The translations under genes and the position numbers were made by a program. A model generated the notes under the pieces. The model saw nothing but the letters and a program-made list of their open reading frames with translations, ran no database searches and was not told the origin of the DNA. From Streptomyces lincolnensis (lineage in GTDB: Bacteria; Actinomycetota; Actinomycetes; Streptomycetales; Streptomycetaceae), in contig NZ_CP016438.1 in the NCBI RefSeq assembly GCF_001685355.1, positions 9,610,001 to 9,674,000 of the forward strand: a DNA stretch of 64,000 nucleotides, in the 5' to 3' direction. Shown piece by piece: positions 8,417 through 16,255 of the stretch. Position 1 is the first letter of the stretch. Each line of letters opens with the position of its first letter.

Positions 8417-9055
8417 TCAGAGTGGAACGACGGCCAGTCGAATGCCGAGCCCGATGAGTACGGAACCCATGACTCGATCGAGCACTGCCGAGAGCCCGGG
8501 GCGCGCGAGCCGGCGGCCCACCCTGGTCAGCAGATACGTCATCCCCGGATACCAGGTCATGAGCACCGCGGTGTGCGCGGCGAGCAGGACAGCGGCCGCC
8601 GGGACGACCGCATCGTCAGGGCCGATGAACTGGGGGAACACGGTGGTGTAGAAGATCCCCACCTTGGGGTTGAGCAGGTCACCGATCAGGCCGCGGCGGA
8701 AACCGCCGAGCGCGGACAGCTCGGGCACCGGACCGTCGGGCGGCCGGACCGCCGGTCGGCGCCGGGCCGAGCGCAGGGCCTGCACGCCCAGCCAGATCAG
8801 GTACGCCGCGCCTGCGAGCCGGAGCATGTCGTAGGCCAGGCGCGAGGTCGCCAGCAGAGTGGCGAGCCCGAGCACGGAGCCTGCCGCCCAGAAGACCTTG
8901 CCGAGCGTCAGGCCGGCCGTGGCGGCGACCGCGGCACGCTGGCCGCCCTGTCTCGCGCAGCCGAGCACGACCGTGAGATTGGCACCCGGAGTCGCCGCAA
9001 GGACCAGGCACAGCGCAACGAAGGAGCCCAGTTGGGCCCAGCTGAGTCCTAGCAC
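8417..9055 (-). CDS. LysE/RhtB-family amino-acid exporter
   Basis: Membrane exporter of 212 residues with about six hydrophobic segments and the family hallmark near the N-terminus, LAATPGANLTVVLG (residues ~20-33), plus the conserved GDLLNPKVGIFYTTVFPQF block near 123-141. It probably exports amino acids or their analogues. Its start overlaps the end of a small cysteine-containing ORF by 7 bp, and a CGNR-type regulator is divergently transcribed 225 bp away and could control it. The exact substrate is unknown. Confidence 0.9.
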   Translation of the reverse strand: MLGLSWAQLGSFVALCLVLAATPGANLTVVLGCARQGGQRAAVAATAGLTLGKVFWAAGSVLGLATLLATSRLAYDMLRLAGAAYLIWLGVQALRSARRRPAVRPPDGPVPELSALGGFRRGLIGDLLNPKVGIFYTTVFPQFIGPDDAVVPAAAVLLAAHTAVLMTWYPGMTYLLTRVGRRLARPGLSAVLDRVMGSVLIGLGIRLAVVPL

Positions 9056-9255
9056 GCCGGCTCACCGCCACCGGTGGCCCGCCCGACCGCCGTCACCGGC
9101 TCTTCGGGAGCCGGCCCGCAGGGCGGTGCGGGCCCGTCCTTGAGGACGTCCCCGGCCAGCAGTACACGCAGGTGACCGCAGGCGCAGCGCTGGTAGCGCA
9201 CCCAGCCCAGGGAGGTCGAATGCTTCGACGAGGTGAGGAGGAGGCATGGCGTCAT
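9049..9255 (-). CDS. Small cysteine-rich protein, zinc-ribbon-like, upstream of the exporter
   Basis: Sixty-eight residues, overlapping the lysE-type start by 7 bp and so possibly translationally coupled. The centre reads TSLGWVRYQRCACGHLRVLL, a C-x-C-G-H knuckle seen in short Streptomyces proteins that follow the pattern (T/S)-x-G-x-V-x-Y-x-R-C-x-C-G. The rest is Pro/Gly rich. ATG 9255 is the only good start codon, although no strong ribosome site is visible; a TTG at 9273 is an alternative. It may be a real small metal-binding protein or chance coding potential in GC-rich DNA. Confidence 0.4.
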   Translation of the reverse strand: MTPCLLLTSSKHSTSLGWVRYQRCACGHLRVLLAGDVLKDGPAPPCGPAPEEPVTAVGRATGGGEPAC

Positions 9256-9280
9256 GCCGTGAGCGTGATGCAATGACTAT

Positions 9281-9811
9281 ATGCATTTCAACGCTTACGG
9301 CGGCAACGCGGCCCTGCTGGCGGCTGCCCTGGTCAACGTCGACGACGGGTGCGATGCCCGCACGGTCGAGACGCTGCTGGCCGAGCACCGGGTCGCGCGC
9401 GCCGATCTGACCGACCAGCAGCTCCAGCTACTGATGGCCTGGCGCCTGCTCCTGTGGGAGGCGTTCGCGGCTGCCACCAGGCCGGAGCAGGTCGATGCCG
9501 TCAACCGGCTGCTGACCGAGGCCGCGGCCCGCCCGTACGTGTCCACCCACGACGGCCAGCCGCCGCACCTGCACTACGCCGACGAGAACGCCGACGTCGT
9601 CACGCGCGTGAGGGCCGCCACCGCGGCCGGACTCGCCCTGGTCCTCACCGAGACGGATCCCTGCCGTCTCGGGCGGTGCTCGGCACCGGACTGCCGCGCC
9701 GTCTTCGTCGACGTGTCCCGCAACGGCCGCCGCGCATACTGCTCACGCCTGTGCGCCACACGGGTCCACGTGTCCGCGCACCGTGACCGGAAGCGGCAGC
9801 GGCAGCGGTGA
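9281..9811 (+). CDS. CGNR zinc-finger transcriptional regulator
   Basis: A 176-residue regulator of the ABATE/CGNR type. The N-terminal ~120 residues form the all-helical stress-sensing-like domain (NAALLAAALVNV, LLMAWRLLLWEAFAAAT). The C-terminal ~45 residues hold the zinc finger: C-RLGRCSAPDCRAVFVD followed by RRAYCSRLCATRVHVSAHR, which deviates from the canonical C-G-N-R as C-A-T-R. It is divergent from the exporter pair, and the gap holds near-repeated ATGCA motifs (9269-9286) that could be its operator. The 9281 ATG has almost no room for a ribosome site, so translation may be leaderless. Confidence 0.82.
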   Translation: MHFNAYGGNAALLAAALVNVDDGCDARTVETLLAEHRVARADLTDQQLQLLMAWRLLLWEAFAAATRPEQVDAVNRLLTEAAARPYVSTHDGQPPHLHYADENADVVTRVRAATAAGLALVLTETDPCRLGRCSAPDCRAVFVDVSRNGRRAYCSRLCATRVHVSAHRDRKRQRQR

Positions 9812-9853
9812 GACCGTCCCGCCTGTGCAGGAGCCCTCTTGATCGGCAGCCGC

Positions 9854-10177
9854 TCAGTGCGCGGCGCCGAGTTCGATCAGGAGGACACCGGAGACGATGA
9901 GGCCGATGCCCAGGCCCATGACCTTGGTGAGGGGTTCCTTGAACAGCACGCGGGAGGCGAGCGCGGTCAGAGCGATGCCGGAGGCGGCCCAGATGCCGTA
10001 GGCGACACCGAGGGCCACTCCACCGCCCAGGGCGAGGGTGAGGAAGACGAAGGCGGTGAGATAGCCGGTGATCACGGCGGTGAACTTCTTGTTGCCGCCG
10101 CCTTGCGAGGCCATCCGCAGGGACAGCGTGGCAGCGACCTCGGACACAATCGCTCCGGCCAGGAAGATCCAGGTCAT
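9854..10177 (-). CDS. Small multidrug resistance (SMR) family transporter
   Basis: A 107-residue, four-helix membrane protein with the SMR essentials: MTWIFLAGAIVSEVAATLSLRMA with the membrane Glu at position 13, then the GVAYGIWAASGIALTALASRVLFKEPL block (helix 3/loop) and a C-terminal helix ending in LIELG. Proton-coupled efflux of cationic drugs or guanidinium-like compounds is expected. The ATG overlaps the stop of a second, broken SMR gene by 4 bp (ATGA), so it descends from a heterodimer-type SMR pair; this copy may now have to act alone. Confidence 0.9.
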   Translation of the reverse strand: MTWIFLAGAIVSEVAATLSLRMASQGGGNKKFTAVITGYLTAFVFLTLALGGGVALGVAYGIWAASGIALTALASRVLFKEPLTKVMGLGIGLIVSGVLLIELGAAH

Positions 10178-10461
10178 GCCGTCACTCCTTCCTCATGCGT
10201 CCGAGGGGCGTGCGCGGACTGGGAGCCGAGCTCGACGCTCAGGACGCCGGCGATGACCAGAACGACGCCCAGGCCCATCAGCACGGTCAGCGGGTCGCCG
10301 AAGACGACCGTGGCCAGGACGGCTGTGGGGGCGACACCGGACGCGCCCCAGATGCCGTACGCGACGCCGATGCCGACACCGAGACGCAGTACGAAAGTGA
10401 GGGCGACGAACGCGCCGGTGTAGCCGAGTGCGACGACCGCGTACCAGGCAGGTCTGTCGAG
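10174..10461 (-). pseudogene. SMR family transporter lacking its first helix
   Basis: Coding homology starts abruptly at about 10455 with RPAWYAVVALGYTGAFVAL and continues through LGVGIGVAYGIWGASGVAPTA, FGDPLTVLMGLGV and GVLSVELG to a TGA that overlaps the next SMR start. Transmembrane helix 1, with its essential Glu and any start codon, is missing. What lies immediately beyond is the truncated end of an AraC-type gene on the other strand. A deletion therefore removed the 5' ends of both genes. Confidence 0.8.
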
Positions 10462-11054
10462 GGCGACACACTGCTGCTGAGCGGCCTGTACACCGTGGAC
10501 AGCGGCGTACCGAGCCGGCTGCTCGCCGCGCTGCCACCGCTGGCCGTCATCGAGGCGAAACCGGGAACTTGCCCAGTCAGCTCCGAGACCAGGAGATCAC
10601 CCGCGAGGAGCCCGGGCAGCAGGCCCTCCTCGACCGCACGCTGGACTTGATGCTCATCACCGCTCTGCGTGCCTGGTTCACCCGCCCCGGCGCCCAGATC
10701 CCCGCCTGGTACCTGACCCACAGCGACTTCGTGGTCGGCCCCGTCCTGCGCCTGATGCACACCAACCTCGCGCATCCATGGACGTTGGACGCGCTCGCGG
10801 CCAAGACAGGCGTGTCGCGGACGAACCTTGCCCGACGGTTCACCACCCTCGTCGGGCTGCCACCCATGACCTATCTACGGGAACGGCGCCTCGCCCTGGC
10901 CGCCGATCTGCTGCGCGAACCCGGCGCAACCCCTGCCGCAGTGGCGTCCCGCGTCGGCTTCGCCAATGCCTTCGCCCTCAGCACCGCGTTCAAAAAGCAA
11001 CACGGCGTCAGCCCCAGCGACTACCGGACGCGCGAGTCACACACAGGGACCTGA
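10462..11054 (+). pseudogene. AraC-family regulator, N-terminus deleted and frameshifted
   Basis: The remnant starts inside the cupin-type sensor domain (GDTLLLSGLYTVDSGVPSRL then LAALPPLAVIEA). The reading frame then changes between about 10558 and 10575 to LRDQEITREEPGQQALLDRT and DLMLITALRAWF. The C-terminal DNA-binding part is complete: HPWTLDALAAKTGVSRTNLA, RRFTTLVGLPPMTYLRERRL, then AVASRVGFANAFALSTAFKK and HGVSPSDYR to the stop at 11054. It belongs to the cupin_6/AraC type that normally controls a divergent transporter, which matches the adjoining SMR pair. The start codon and about half of the sensor are lost. Confidence 0.78.
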
Positions 11055-11154
11055 CCGTGCTCCAGGCACCCTGCCGGTCAGCGTGGACGAACGCGTATGA
11101 AAGTGGGTTGGGGTGACATGGCCGGAGCCGAGCACGGCTGATTGAGTCACTGCC

Positions 11155-11376
11155 ATGCGTGGCGCGCTGATCTTGGTGACCGGCGCTGCGGGTAGGACCG
11201 GCCGCCGTGTGGTGAGGCTGCTTCAGGAGCGGGGTGTGGCAGTCCGCGGCGTCCCGTTCCGGTATCGGTCGGCGCAGTCCTCGTCGCTCCACGGTCCGTC
11301 CAGCCGTGCTCACGTTCCTTCAACACCAGGGATTCCCCATGCCCCGCCCCCCACGCTGCCCCGACACCGGGCGTGA
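11155..11376 (+). pseudogene. NmrA-like NAD(P)-binding protein stub
   Basis: From ATG 11155 the sequence reads ALILVTGAAGRTGRRVVRLL then QERGVAVRG, the beta-alpha-beta Rossmann start with G-x-x-G-x-x-G of NmrA/SDR proteins. After about residue 33 homology is lost, and the frame ends 40 residues later in unrelated Ser/Pro/His-rich sequence. Normal length is 270-300 residues, so this is a 5' fragment cut at about 11255. It is followed at once by another broken gene. Confidence 0.6.
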
Positions 11377-11990
11377 AACGCACGGTCCGCATTGTCGCGG
11401 CCGCCGGTCTGGTGACCGCGCTCTCCGCGACCGGACCGATACCCCTCGCCTTCGCCACCGGCGGCTCGTCCACCACCGTTCCAGCCGAAGGCACCGTCAA
11501 GTCCGCCCACCACAAGCTCGGTTCGGCGGACGCCGAACTGCTCGCCGAGGCCAAGGCCGACGGCGAGAAGAACGTCACGCTGATGATCGCGACCGCGCCC
11601 GGCCGGACCGAGCAGGTCGCCGAGCAGTTGGACGGGGTCAAGGGCGGCTCCGTCGGCCGTACCTACGACAGGCTCGGGTATGTCCGGGCCACCGTCCCCG
11701 TGGGCAAGGCGGATTCGGCCTCGCGGCCGCCGCGAAGCTCTCCTCCGTGCAGGGCATCGACCTGCGGGACGAGATCCGGCTCGAGGACCCGTCGCCCGGC
11801 GCGGACCACGCCAAGGGCGCGTCCGCCAAGGCGACTTCGGGCACCCACCCCGGGCCGGACGAGAACACCCCGGCCAAGAACCTTACAACCCGCCCTTCGA
11901 AACGGGCGCCGTCGATTTCGTGAAGAAGAACCCCCAGGCGGACGGGTCGCGGGAGTGGGCGGCGTGAAGATCGAGAAGGTCACGCCGTAG
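11373..11990 (+). pseudogene. S8 (subtilisin-like) peptidase: propeptide only, two frameshifts
   Basis: A secreted protease remnant. A signal peptide (KRTVRIVAAAGLVTALSAT) leads into the propeptide: HKLGSADAELLAEAKADGEK, NVTLMIATAPGRTEQVAEQL, SVGRTYDRLGYVRATVPVGKAD. The frame shifts near 11715 (to AAAAKLSSVQGIDLRDEIRL and EDPSPGADHAKG) and again near 11878 (to PYNPPFETGAVDFVKKNPQADG). Intact Streptomyces homologues continue with the Asp-containing start of the catalytic domain (GVTIGILDSGVD). Here it stops, with only a short tail ending I-E-K-V-T-P that may be the old C-terminus. No catalytic Asp, His or Ser remains. Confidence 0.75.
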
Positions 11991-12088
11991 TCGAGTTCTC
12001 CGGGCGGGCCCGCGGTCTCATTCTCGGTGCGCCGGCCGGCCTGGCCGGCCTGGCCAAGATCCGCCGGCGCATTGAGCACGAACCACCG

Positions 12089-12652
12089 TCAGCCGCAGCC
12101 AGGTGCCTCGGGGGCGTCCTTCGCATGGCGTGTCAGCGCGCAGACCGTGCGCAGCGCGATCCTCCAGTCGTCGTCCTGGAGGACGGCCGCCCCCGGGCCG
12201 CCGGTGTCGAGGCGGCGGCCGTCCCGGGTGAGGGTGTAGGCGACGTCGGCGTTCAGGTCGGAGGTGTAGGCGACCGAGGTCACCTCGGAGCGCAGACGGC
12301 TGCCGAGGGGATCGCGGAAGAGGTTGTCGATCATCAGCGCGTTCTCCTGGCCGTTCTCGACGACCTCGCTGCGGTCGTCCACGGAGGACGTCGGATCGAA
12401 GAAGACCCGCCAGGCCTCCCGGATGTCCTGCTCGGCCCCGTCCGGGTCCTGCGGCGCCGTACCGGACGGCGTCGGGGACGGCGCGACGGTGGGGGCCGCA
12501 CTCGACGCGCTCGCCGAGGCGGAGCCGGACGGGCCGGTGGCGGACGGCGGTGCCTTCTCGGACGCCGCGCCGCCGTCGTCGCAGGCGCCGGTGAGGACGA
12601 GGGCAGCGGCGGCGAGCACCGCCCAGGCCGCGCGGGGGGTCGCAGAGGTCAT
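12089..12652 (-). CDS. Lipoprotein with Mtb12-like domain
   Basis: ATG 12652 follows GGTGGAG. A lipoprotein signal (MTSATPRAAWAVLAAAALV) ends in the lipobox LTGAC, so Cys22-23 should be lipidated at the membrane. Residues ~25-70 are a Ser/Pro/Ala-rich linker. The C-terminal ~110 residues (REAWRVFFDPTSSVDDRSEV, DNLFRDPLG, SEVTSVAYTSDLNADVAYTL, DDDWRIALRTVCAL) resemble the low-molecular-weight antigen Mtb12/DUF4878-like NTF2 fold with a conserved late Cys. The role is unknown; it is probably a surface-exposed small domain. It is monocistronic, 84 bp past a leftward kinase operon start-to-end boundary. Confidence 0.82.
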   Translation of the reverse strand: MTSATPRAAWAVLAAAALVLTGACDDGGAASEKAPPSATGPSGSASASASSAAPTVAPSPTPSGTAPQDPDGAEQDIREAWRVFFDPTSSVDDRSEVVENGQENALMIDNLFRDPLGSRLRSEVTSVAYTSDLNADVAYTLTRDGRRLDTGGPGAAVLQDDDWRIALRTVCALTRHAKDAPEAPGCG

Positions 12653-12736
12653 GAGCTCCACCTTCCGGTCGCCTGTGGCTGAACTACCCGGTTGGAGTGC
12701 GTTCATCCGGACGGGTTCGGGCCCGCGCCGGTCGGC

Positions 12737-13858
12737 TCAGGCGTCCCGGCGCGTCGGGAGTACCCGTTCGGCGGGCAGTTCGAGGCGGAGCTCGTAGCCG
12801 CCCTCGGCGCTGGGCCCGGCGACGACGGTGCCGCCGAGGAGTTCGGCCCGCTGGCGCAGACTGATCAGGCCGTGGTGCGCGCCGGGCAGGGGAAGGGCGG
12901 GGCGGCAGGGCGCGGTGTTGGTCACCGTGGCGCGGACGACGCCGTCGTGGTGGTGGACGTGGATGGTGGCGGTGGCGCCGGGGGCGTGTTTGCGCACGTT
13001 GGTGAGGGCTTCCTGGACGGTGCGGTAGACGGCCCGCTGCACGGGCGGCGACAGGTCCTCGGGAAGGTCGGTCCGCAGTTCGGCCTCGATGCCGCTGGTG
13101 TCGACCAGCCGTGGCAGGTCGGTGAGCGACGGCTGGGGTGTCAGCTCCGTGGGGCGGCTGCCGCCGGCGCGCAACACACCCACCATGTGCCGCAGTTCGT
13201 CCAGGGTCTGCACGCTCAGGCGCCGGATCGTGGCGGCGGCCTCCTTGGTCTCCGGATCCCGGCTGCCTACCTGGAGCACCCCGGCGCGTACGGCGATCAG
13301 ACTGACCTGGTGGGAGACCACGTCGTGCATCTCCCGGGCGAGTTCGGCGCGTTCCTGCGCCAGCACGCGCTGCGCCAGCAGGGCGCGCTCGTTCTCGCGG
13401 GTCTCGGATATCTCGGTGATCCGCAACGACAACTCGCGCCGGGCCTGAACGAGTTGGCCGAGGAAGACCGGCGCGGCCGCCGTCGCCAGGCTGTAGGTGG
13501 CGGTGATCAGGCCGACAGGGTCCGTGAGGTCGGCGAAGTCGGGGTCCGGCCACGACCAGGAGGTGATGTCGGACGCCGCGACCGCCAGGGCGCAGCAGGC
13601 CAGCGGCACCCGGCGGCGAGTGAGCGAGGCCAGTGTGTACAGCGCGACCAGCGTGGCGAAGACCGCGTCGGAGACCAGGGTGGCCGGCAGCGTGATGAGG
13701 AAGGTGAGCCACGGCAGCCTCCGGCGCAGCGTGAGGGAGGCGGCTGCCAGCAGGGCAATGGCCGTGCGGGACCGTTCGTCGGCGTCGACGTGGACAAGGA
13801 CGTCCAGCAGCGTGACCCCGACGAGGGCGGCGTCCAGCAGCAGGGCCTGCGCTCTCAT
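12737..13858 (-). CDS. Two-component sensor histidine kinase, NarL/DesK type
   Basis: A 373-residue HisKA_3 kinase. Residues 1-150 contain four to five hydrophobic segments without a recognisable extracellular sensor. The phospho-acceptor region is ERAELAREMHDVVSHQVSLI (His near residue 184), followed by VQTLDELRHMVGVL. The HATPase has VYRTVQEALTNVRKHAPGA and a G-box of the type AHHGLISLRQRAELLGG. This architecture usually senses envelope or membrane stress. It is translated from an ATG that overlaps the regulator's TGA by 4 bp, so stoichiometric coupling is likely. The signal is unknown. Confidence 0.93.
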   Translation of the reverse strand: MRAQALLLDAALVGVTLLDVLVHVDADERSRTAIALLAAASLTLRRRLPWLTFLITLPATLVSDAVFATLVALYTLASLTRRRVPLACCALAVAASDITSWSWPDPDFADLTDPVGLITATYSLATAAAPVFLGQLVQARRELSLRITEISETRENERALLAQRVLAQERAELAREMHDVVSHQVSLIAVRAGVLQVGSRDPETKEAAATIRRLSVQTLDELRHMVGVLRAGGSRPTELTPQPSLTDLPRLVDTSGIEAELRTDLPEDLSPPVQRAVYRTVQEALTNVRKHAPGATATIHVHHHDGVVRATVTNTAPCRPALPLPGAHHGLISLRQRAELLGGTVVAGPSAEGGYELRLELPAERVLPTRRDA

Positions 13859-14583
13859 CCGCCGTGCTCCTGCTCCCGCGACTGGTTCCGCGATTGCTCC
13901 CGCGAATGGTCCCGGGACTGGTCTTGCGGCTGGTCCTGCGAAGCCTCCAGCAGGCCCGCCCGCTCGGCGAGCAGCGCGGCCTGGACGCGGGTGCTCACCT
14001 CCAGCTTGCCGAGCAGGGCGCTGACATGGTCCTTGACCGTGCTGGTGCTCAGATGGATCCGGCCGCCGATGTCGGTGTTGGACAGGCCCTCGGAGATGAG
14101 GACGAGGACATGGCGCTCCCGGGCGGTCAGCCGTCCGACGAGCCGGGCCGCCGGTTCCCATCTCCCGCCCGCCAGGTAGCCGTCCACGACGGTGCGGGTG
14201 ACCTTGGAGGACAGCACGACCCCGCCGTCCGCCAACGACCGTACGAGATGGGGAAGTTGTTCGGGGTCGGTGTCCTTGAGGAGGAAACCGGCGGCGCCCG
14301 TGCGCAGGGCGGTCGCCACGTACTCGTCCATGTTGAAGGTCGTGAGCATGGCCACCACGGGCGGGTCGGGCAGCCGTCGCAGGTCGGTGAGGACCGTCAG
14401 CCCGTCGACGTCCGGCATCCGGATGTCGAGCAGTACCACCGCGGGGCGCAACTCCCGTACGGCTCGCACCGCTTGGCCGCCGGGGACCGCCGCCACGACC
14501 TCGATGTCGTCCGCGGTGTTGAGGATGTGCTGGAAGCCCGTGCGGATGAGGGCTTCGTCGTCGACCACCACTACCCGGATCAT
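13855..14583 (-). CDS. Two-component response regulator, NarL/LuxR type
   Basis: A 242-residue partner of the overlapping kinase. The receiver domain is MIRVVVVDDEALIRTG with the phospho-acceptor Asp in VVLLDIRMPDVDG (residue 54) and the Lys in FLLKDTDP. The LuxR-type helix-turn-helix is in residues ~150-210: RLTARERHVLVLISEGLSNT, DIGGRIHLSTSTVKDHVS. The last ~28 residues are an odd low-complexity tail of Gln, Ser, Asp, Glu and Arg (SQDQPQDQSRDHSREQSRNQ), encoded by degenerate 12-15-bp repeats at about 13861-13945. That tail is absent from ordinary NarL-type regulators. Confidence 0.94.
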   Translation of the reverse strand: MIRVVVVDDEALIRTGFQHILNTADDIEVVAAVPGGQAVRAVRELRPAVVLLDIRMPDVDGLTVLTDLRRLPDPPVVAMLTTFNMDEYVATALRTGAAGFLLKDTDPEQLPHLVRSLADGGVVLSSKVTRTVVDGYLAGGRWEPAARLVGRLTARERHVLVLISEGLSNTDIGGRIHLSTSTVKDHVSALLGKLEVSTRVQAALLAERAGLLEASQDQPQDQSRDHSREQSRNQSREQEHGG

Positions 14584-14738
14584 CTGGGTCCCGCCCCTCG
14601 TCGGACCACCACCGGACGGTACGACGTCGTAGCCCGGTTCCGGGTTCCTTTTGCCCTGATTCACCCGCCGACCGGCGGGGGTGGTTCCGGCCGTCCGAGG
14701 GATGGGCCGCGGCCGCGCCGGCCCCGAGGCTGAAAGGC

Positions 14739-15977
14739 ATGACACAGGACACGTCATCCGGCACGCCCCCGGTGCCCGCCGCCGCATCGGACCTCGCGCC
14801 GACCCCTGTCCCGCCACCTCCGTCGACCGGCCGGCTCGTCGGCCTCGATCTCGCCCGCGGTCTCGCCGTCCTCGGGATGTACGCCGCCCATGTGGGACCG
14901 GATCCCGCCGTCGGCGGGCCGATCGGCTTCGTCATGGAGCTGGCGCGCGGACGCTCCTCCGCGCTCTTCGCCCTGCTCGCGGGATTCACCCTCGTCCTCA
15001 TCACGGGCCGCCCGCACCCGCGCACCGGCCGGGCAGGTCGCCAGGCCGTCACGCGGATGGTCGTCCGCGCGGTCGTCCTGATCGTGCTGGGCTACGCCCT
15101 GACGGCTCTGGACACCGAGGTCGACGTGATCCTCGCCTTCTACGGGCTGACCTTCCTCGCCGTCCTCCCGCTGTACCGGCTCCGCGCCCGCACCCTGGCG
15201 GCCGTGGCCGCCGTGAGCGCCCTGGTCATGCCCCAAGTGCTGTACGTGGTACGGCGGTCGAGCGACAACGGCGACTGGTCGGACGCCGTGATCGGCGGCG
15301 ATCCGCTGGCCCGGCTCAGCGGCACGGACGGCCTGGTCGAGCTGCTCTTCACGGGGGAGTACCCGGTGCTCACCTGGGCGCCGTTCATGATCGCGGGTAT
15401 GGCGCTGGCCCGGCTCGATCTCACCCGGGCCGGCGTCCGCTCCCGGCTGGCCGTCGCCGGCGGCGCGCTGGGGGTCCTCGGGTACGGCAGTTCCTGGCTG
15501 GCGCTGCGACTGGTCCCCGGCGCGAGCGCGAACGTCGCCGCCGCGACGGACGGGGGGTCCGCGGCCTCGGCCTGGTGGTCCGACACCGTCGGCCTTCTCA
15601 CCGACGAGGCCCCGGCCGACTGGCTGCTGGTGGCGGCACCCCACAGCCAGTCGACCTTCTCCGTCCTCGGCAACACGGGCGTTGCCCTCGCCGTCGTCGC
15701 GGGCTGCCTCACGGTCACCGGCCGCATGCCGCGTCTCACCCGCCTGGCCCGTCCCGTCACGGCGGTCGGCATGGTCTCGCTGACCGCCTACGTCCTCCAC
15801 ATCCTCGCCATCCACGGGGTCGGCATGGAGGAGGAGACGGGGCCGGCGCTGCTCGCCCTGGCCTGTTTCGTCGTGGCCGTCGCGGTGCTCGCGGTCCTGT
15901 GGACGCGACGGTTCCGGCGGGGGCCGCTGGAGCATCTGCTGCACACCAGTACGCTGCTCGCCCGCCACGTGAAATGA
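14739..15977 (+). CDS. Polytopic membrane protein, HGSNAT/DUF418-type acyltransferase-like
   Basis: A 412-residue protein with a Pro/Thr-rich cytoplasmic start (~30 residues), then about ten transmembrane helices. It opens with RLVGLDLARGLAVLGMYAAH, the DUF1624/heparan-alpha-glucosaminide acetyltransferase signature. The early histidine of helix 1 (AAHVG) is the likely acyl-relay residue. The C-terminal part matches DUF418 (GMVSLTAYVLHILAIHG). It may acylate cell-wall or secreted glycans, but the substrate is unknown. It starts 155 bp from the divergently transcribed response regulator and converges with the tatA-like gene. Confidence 0.82.
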   Translation: MTQDTSSGTPPVPAAASDLAPTPVPPPPSTGRLVGLDLARGLAVLGMYAAHVGPDPAVGGPIGFVMELARGRSSALFALLAGFTLVLITGRPHPRTGRAGRQAVTRMVVRAVVLIVLGYALTALDTEVDVILAFYGLTFLAVLPLYRLRARTLAAVAAVSALVMPQVLYVVRRSSDNGDWSDAVIGGDPLARLSGTDGLVELLFTGEYPVLTWAPFMIAGMALARLDLTRAGVRSRLAVAGGALGVLGYGSSWLALRLVPGASANVAAATDGGSAASAWWSDTVGLLTDEAPADWLLVAAPHSQSTFSVLGNTGVALAVVAGCLTVTGRMPRLTRLARPVTAVGMVSLTAYVLHILAIHGVGMEEETGPALLALACFVVAVAVLAVLWTRRFRRGPLEHLLHTSTLLARHVK

Positions 15978-16004
15978 GGTGCGGGCGAGCGGCGTGCGGT
16001 CGCC

Positions 16005-16241
16005 TCAGGCCCGCGGCCGCGGCTGTCCCGTGTCCGTCGCCGCGGGAGTGACGATCTCTCCCCGGAGCACACGGGGCTCCGCCCGGTCCCCGGCGGGCTG
16101 CTCCTCCTCACTCGCCCTGGCCTCCGCCTTCAGGATGCGCGCCGACCTGCCCGCCGAACGGGTCAGTTCGGGAAGCTTCTTGGCGGCGAGGACGGCGATG
16201 ACGACGAGGAGGAGGATCACGAGTTCGCTCAGTCCGAACAT
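16005..16241 (-). CDS. tatA: TatA/E-family twin-arginine translocase subunit
   Basis: A 78-residue protein with one N-terminal transmembrane helix (MFGLSELVILLLVVIAVLAA), the hinge Gly/Lys-Leu-Pro motif AKKLPELTRSAGRSARI, and an acidic/basic amphipathic tail, the classic TatA plan. ATG 16241 is used because the transmembrane helix begins there. It lies 14 bp downstream of terD and is probably co-transcribed with it. Main Streptomyces tatA and tatC are encoded together elsewhere, so this is likely a second TatA/E-like pore subunit. Confidence 0.85.
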   Translation of the reverse strand: MFGLSELVILLLVVIAVLAAKKLPELTRSAGRSARILKAEARASEEEQPAGDRAEPRVLRGEIVTPAATDTGQPRPRA

Positions 16242-16255
16242 GCGGCCACCGCCCG

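Noticed and set aside
9812..12088. Genomic island or insertion sequence as the cause of the decay zone
   Set aside because: There is no transposase, integrase, terminal inverted repeat or tRNA target, and composition is like the flanks. Deletions explain the fragments better.
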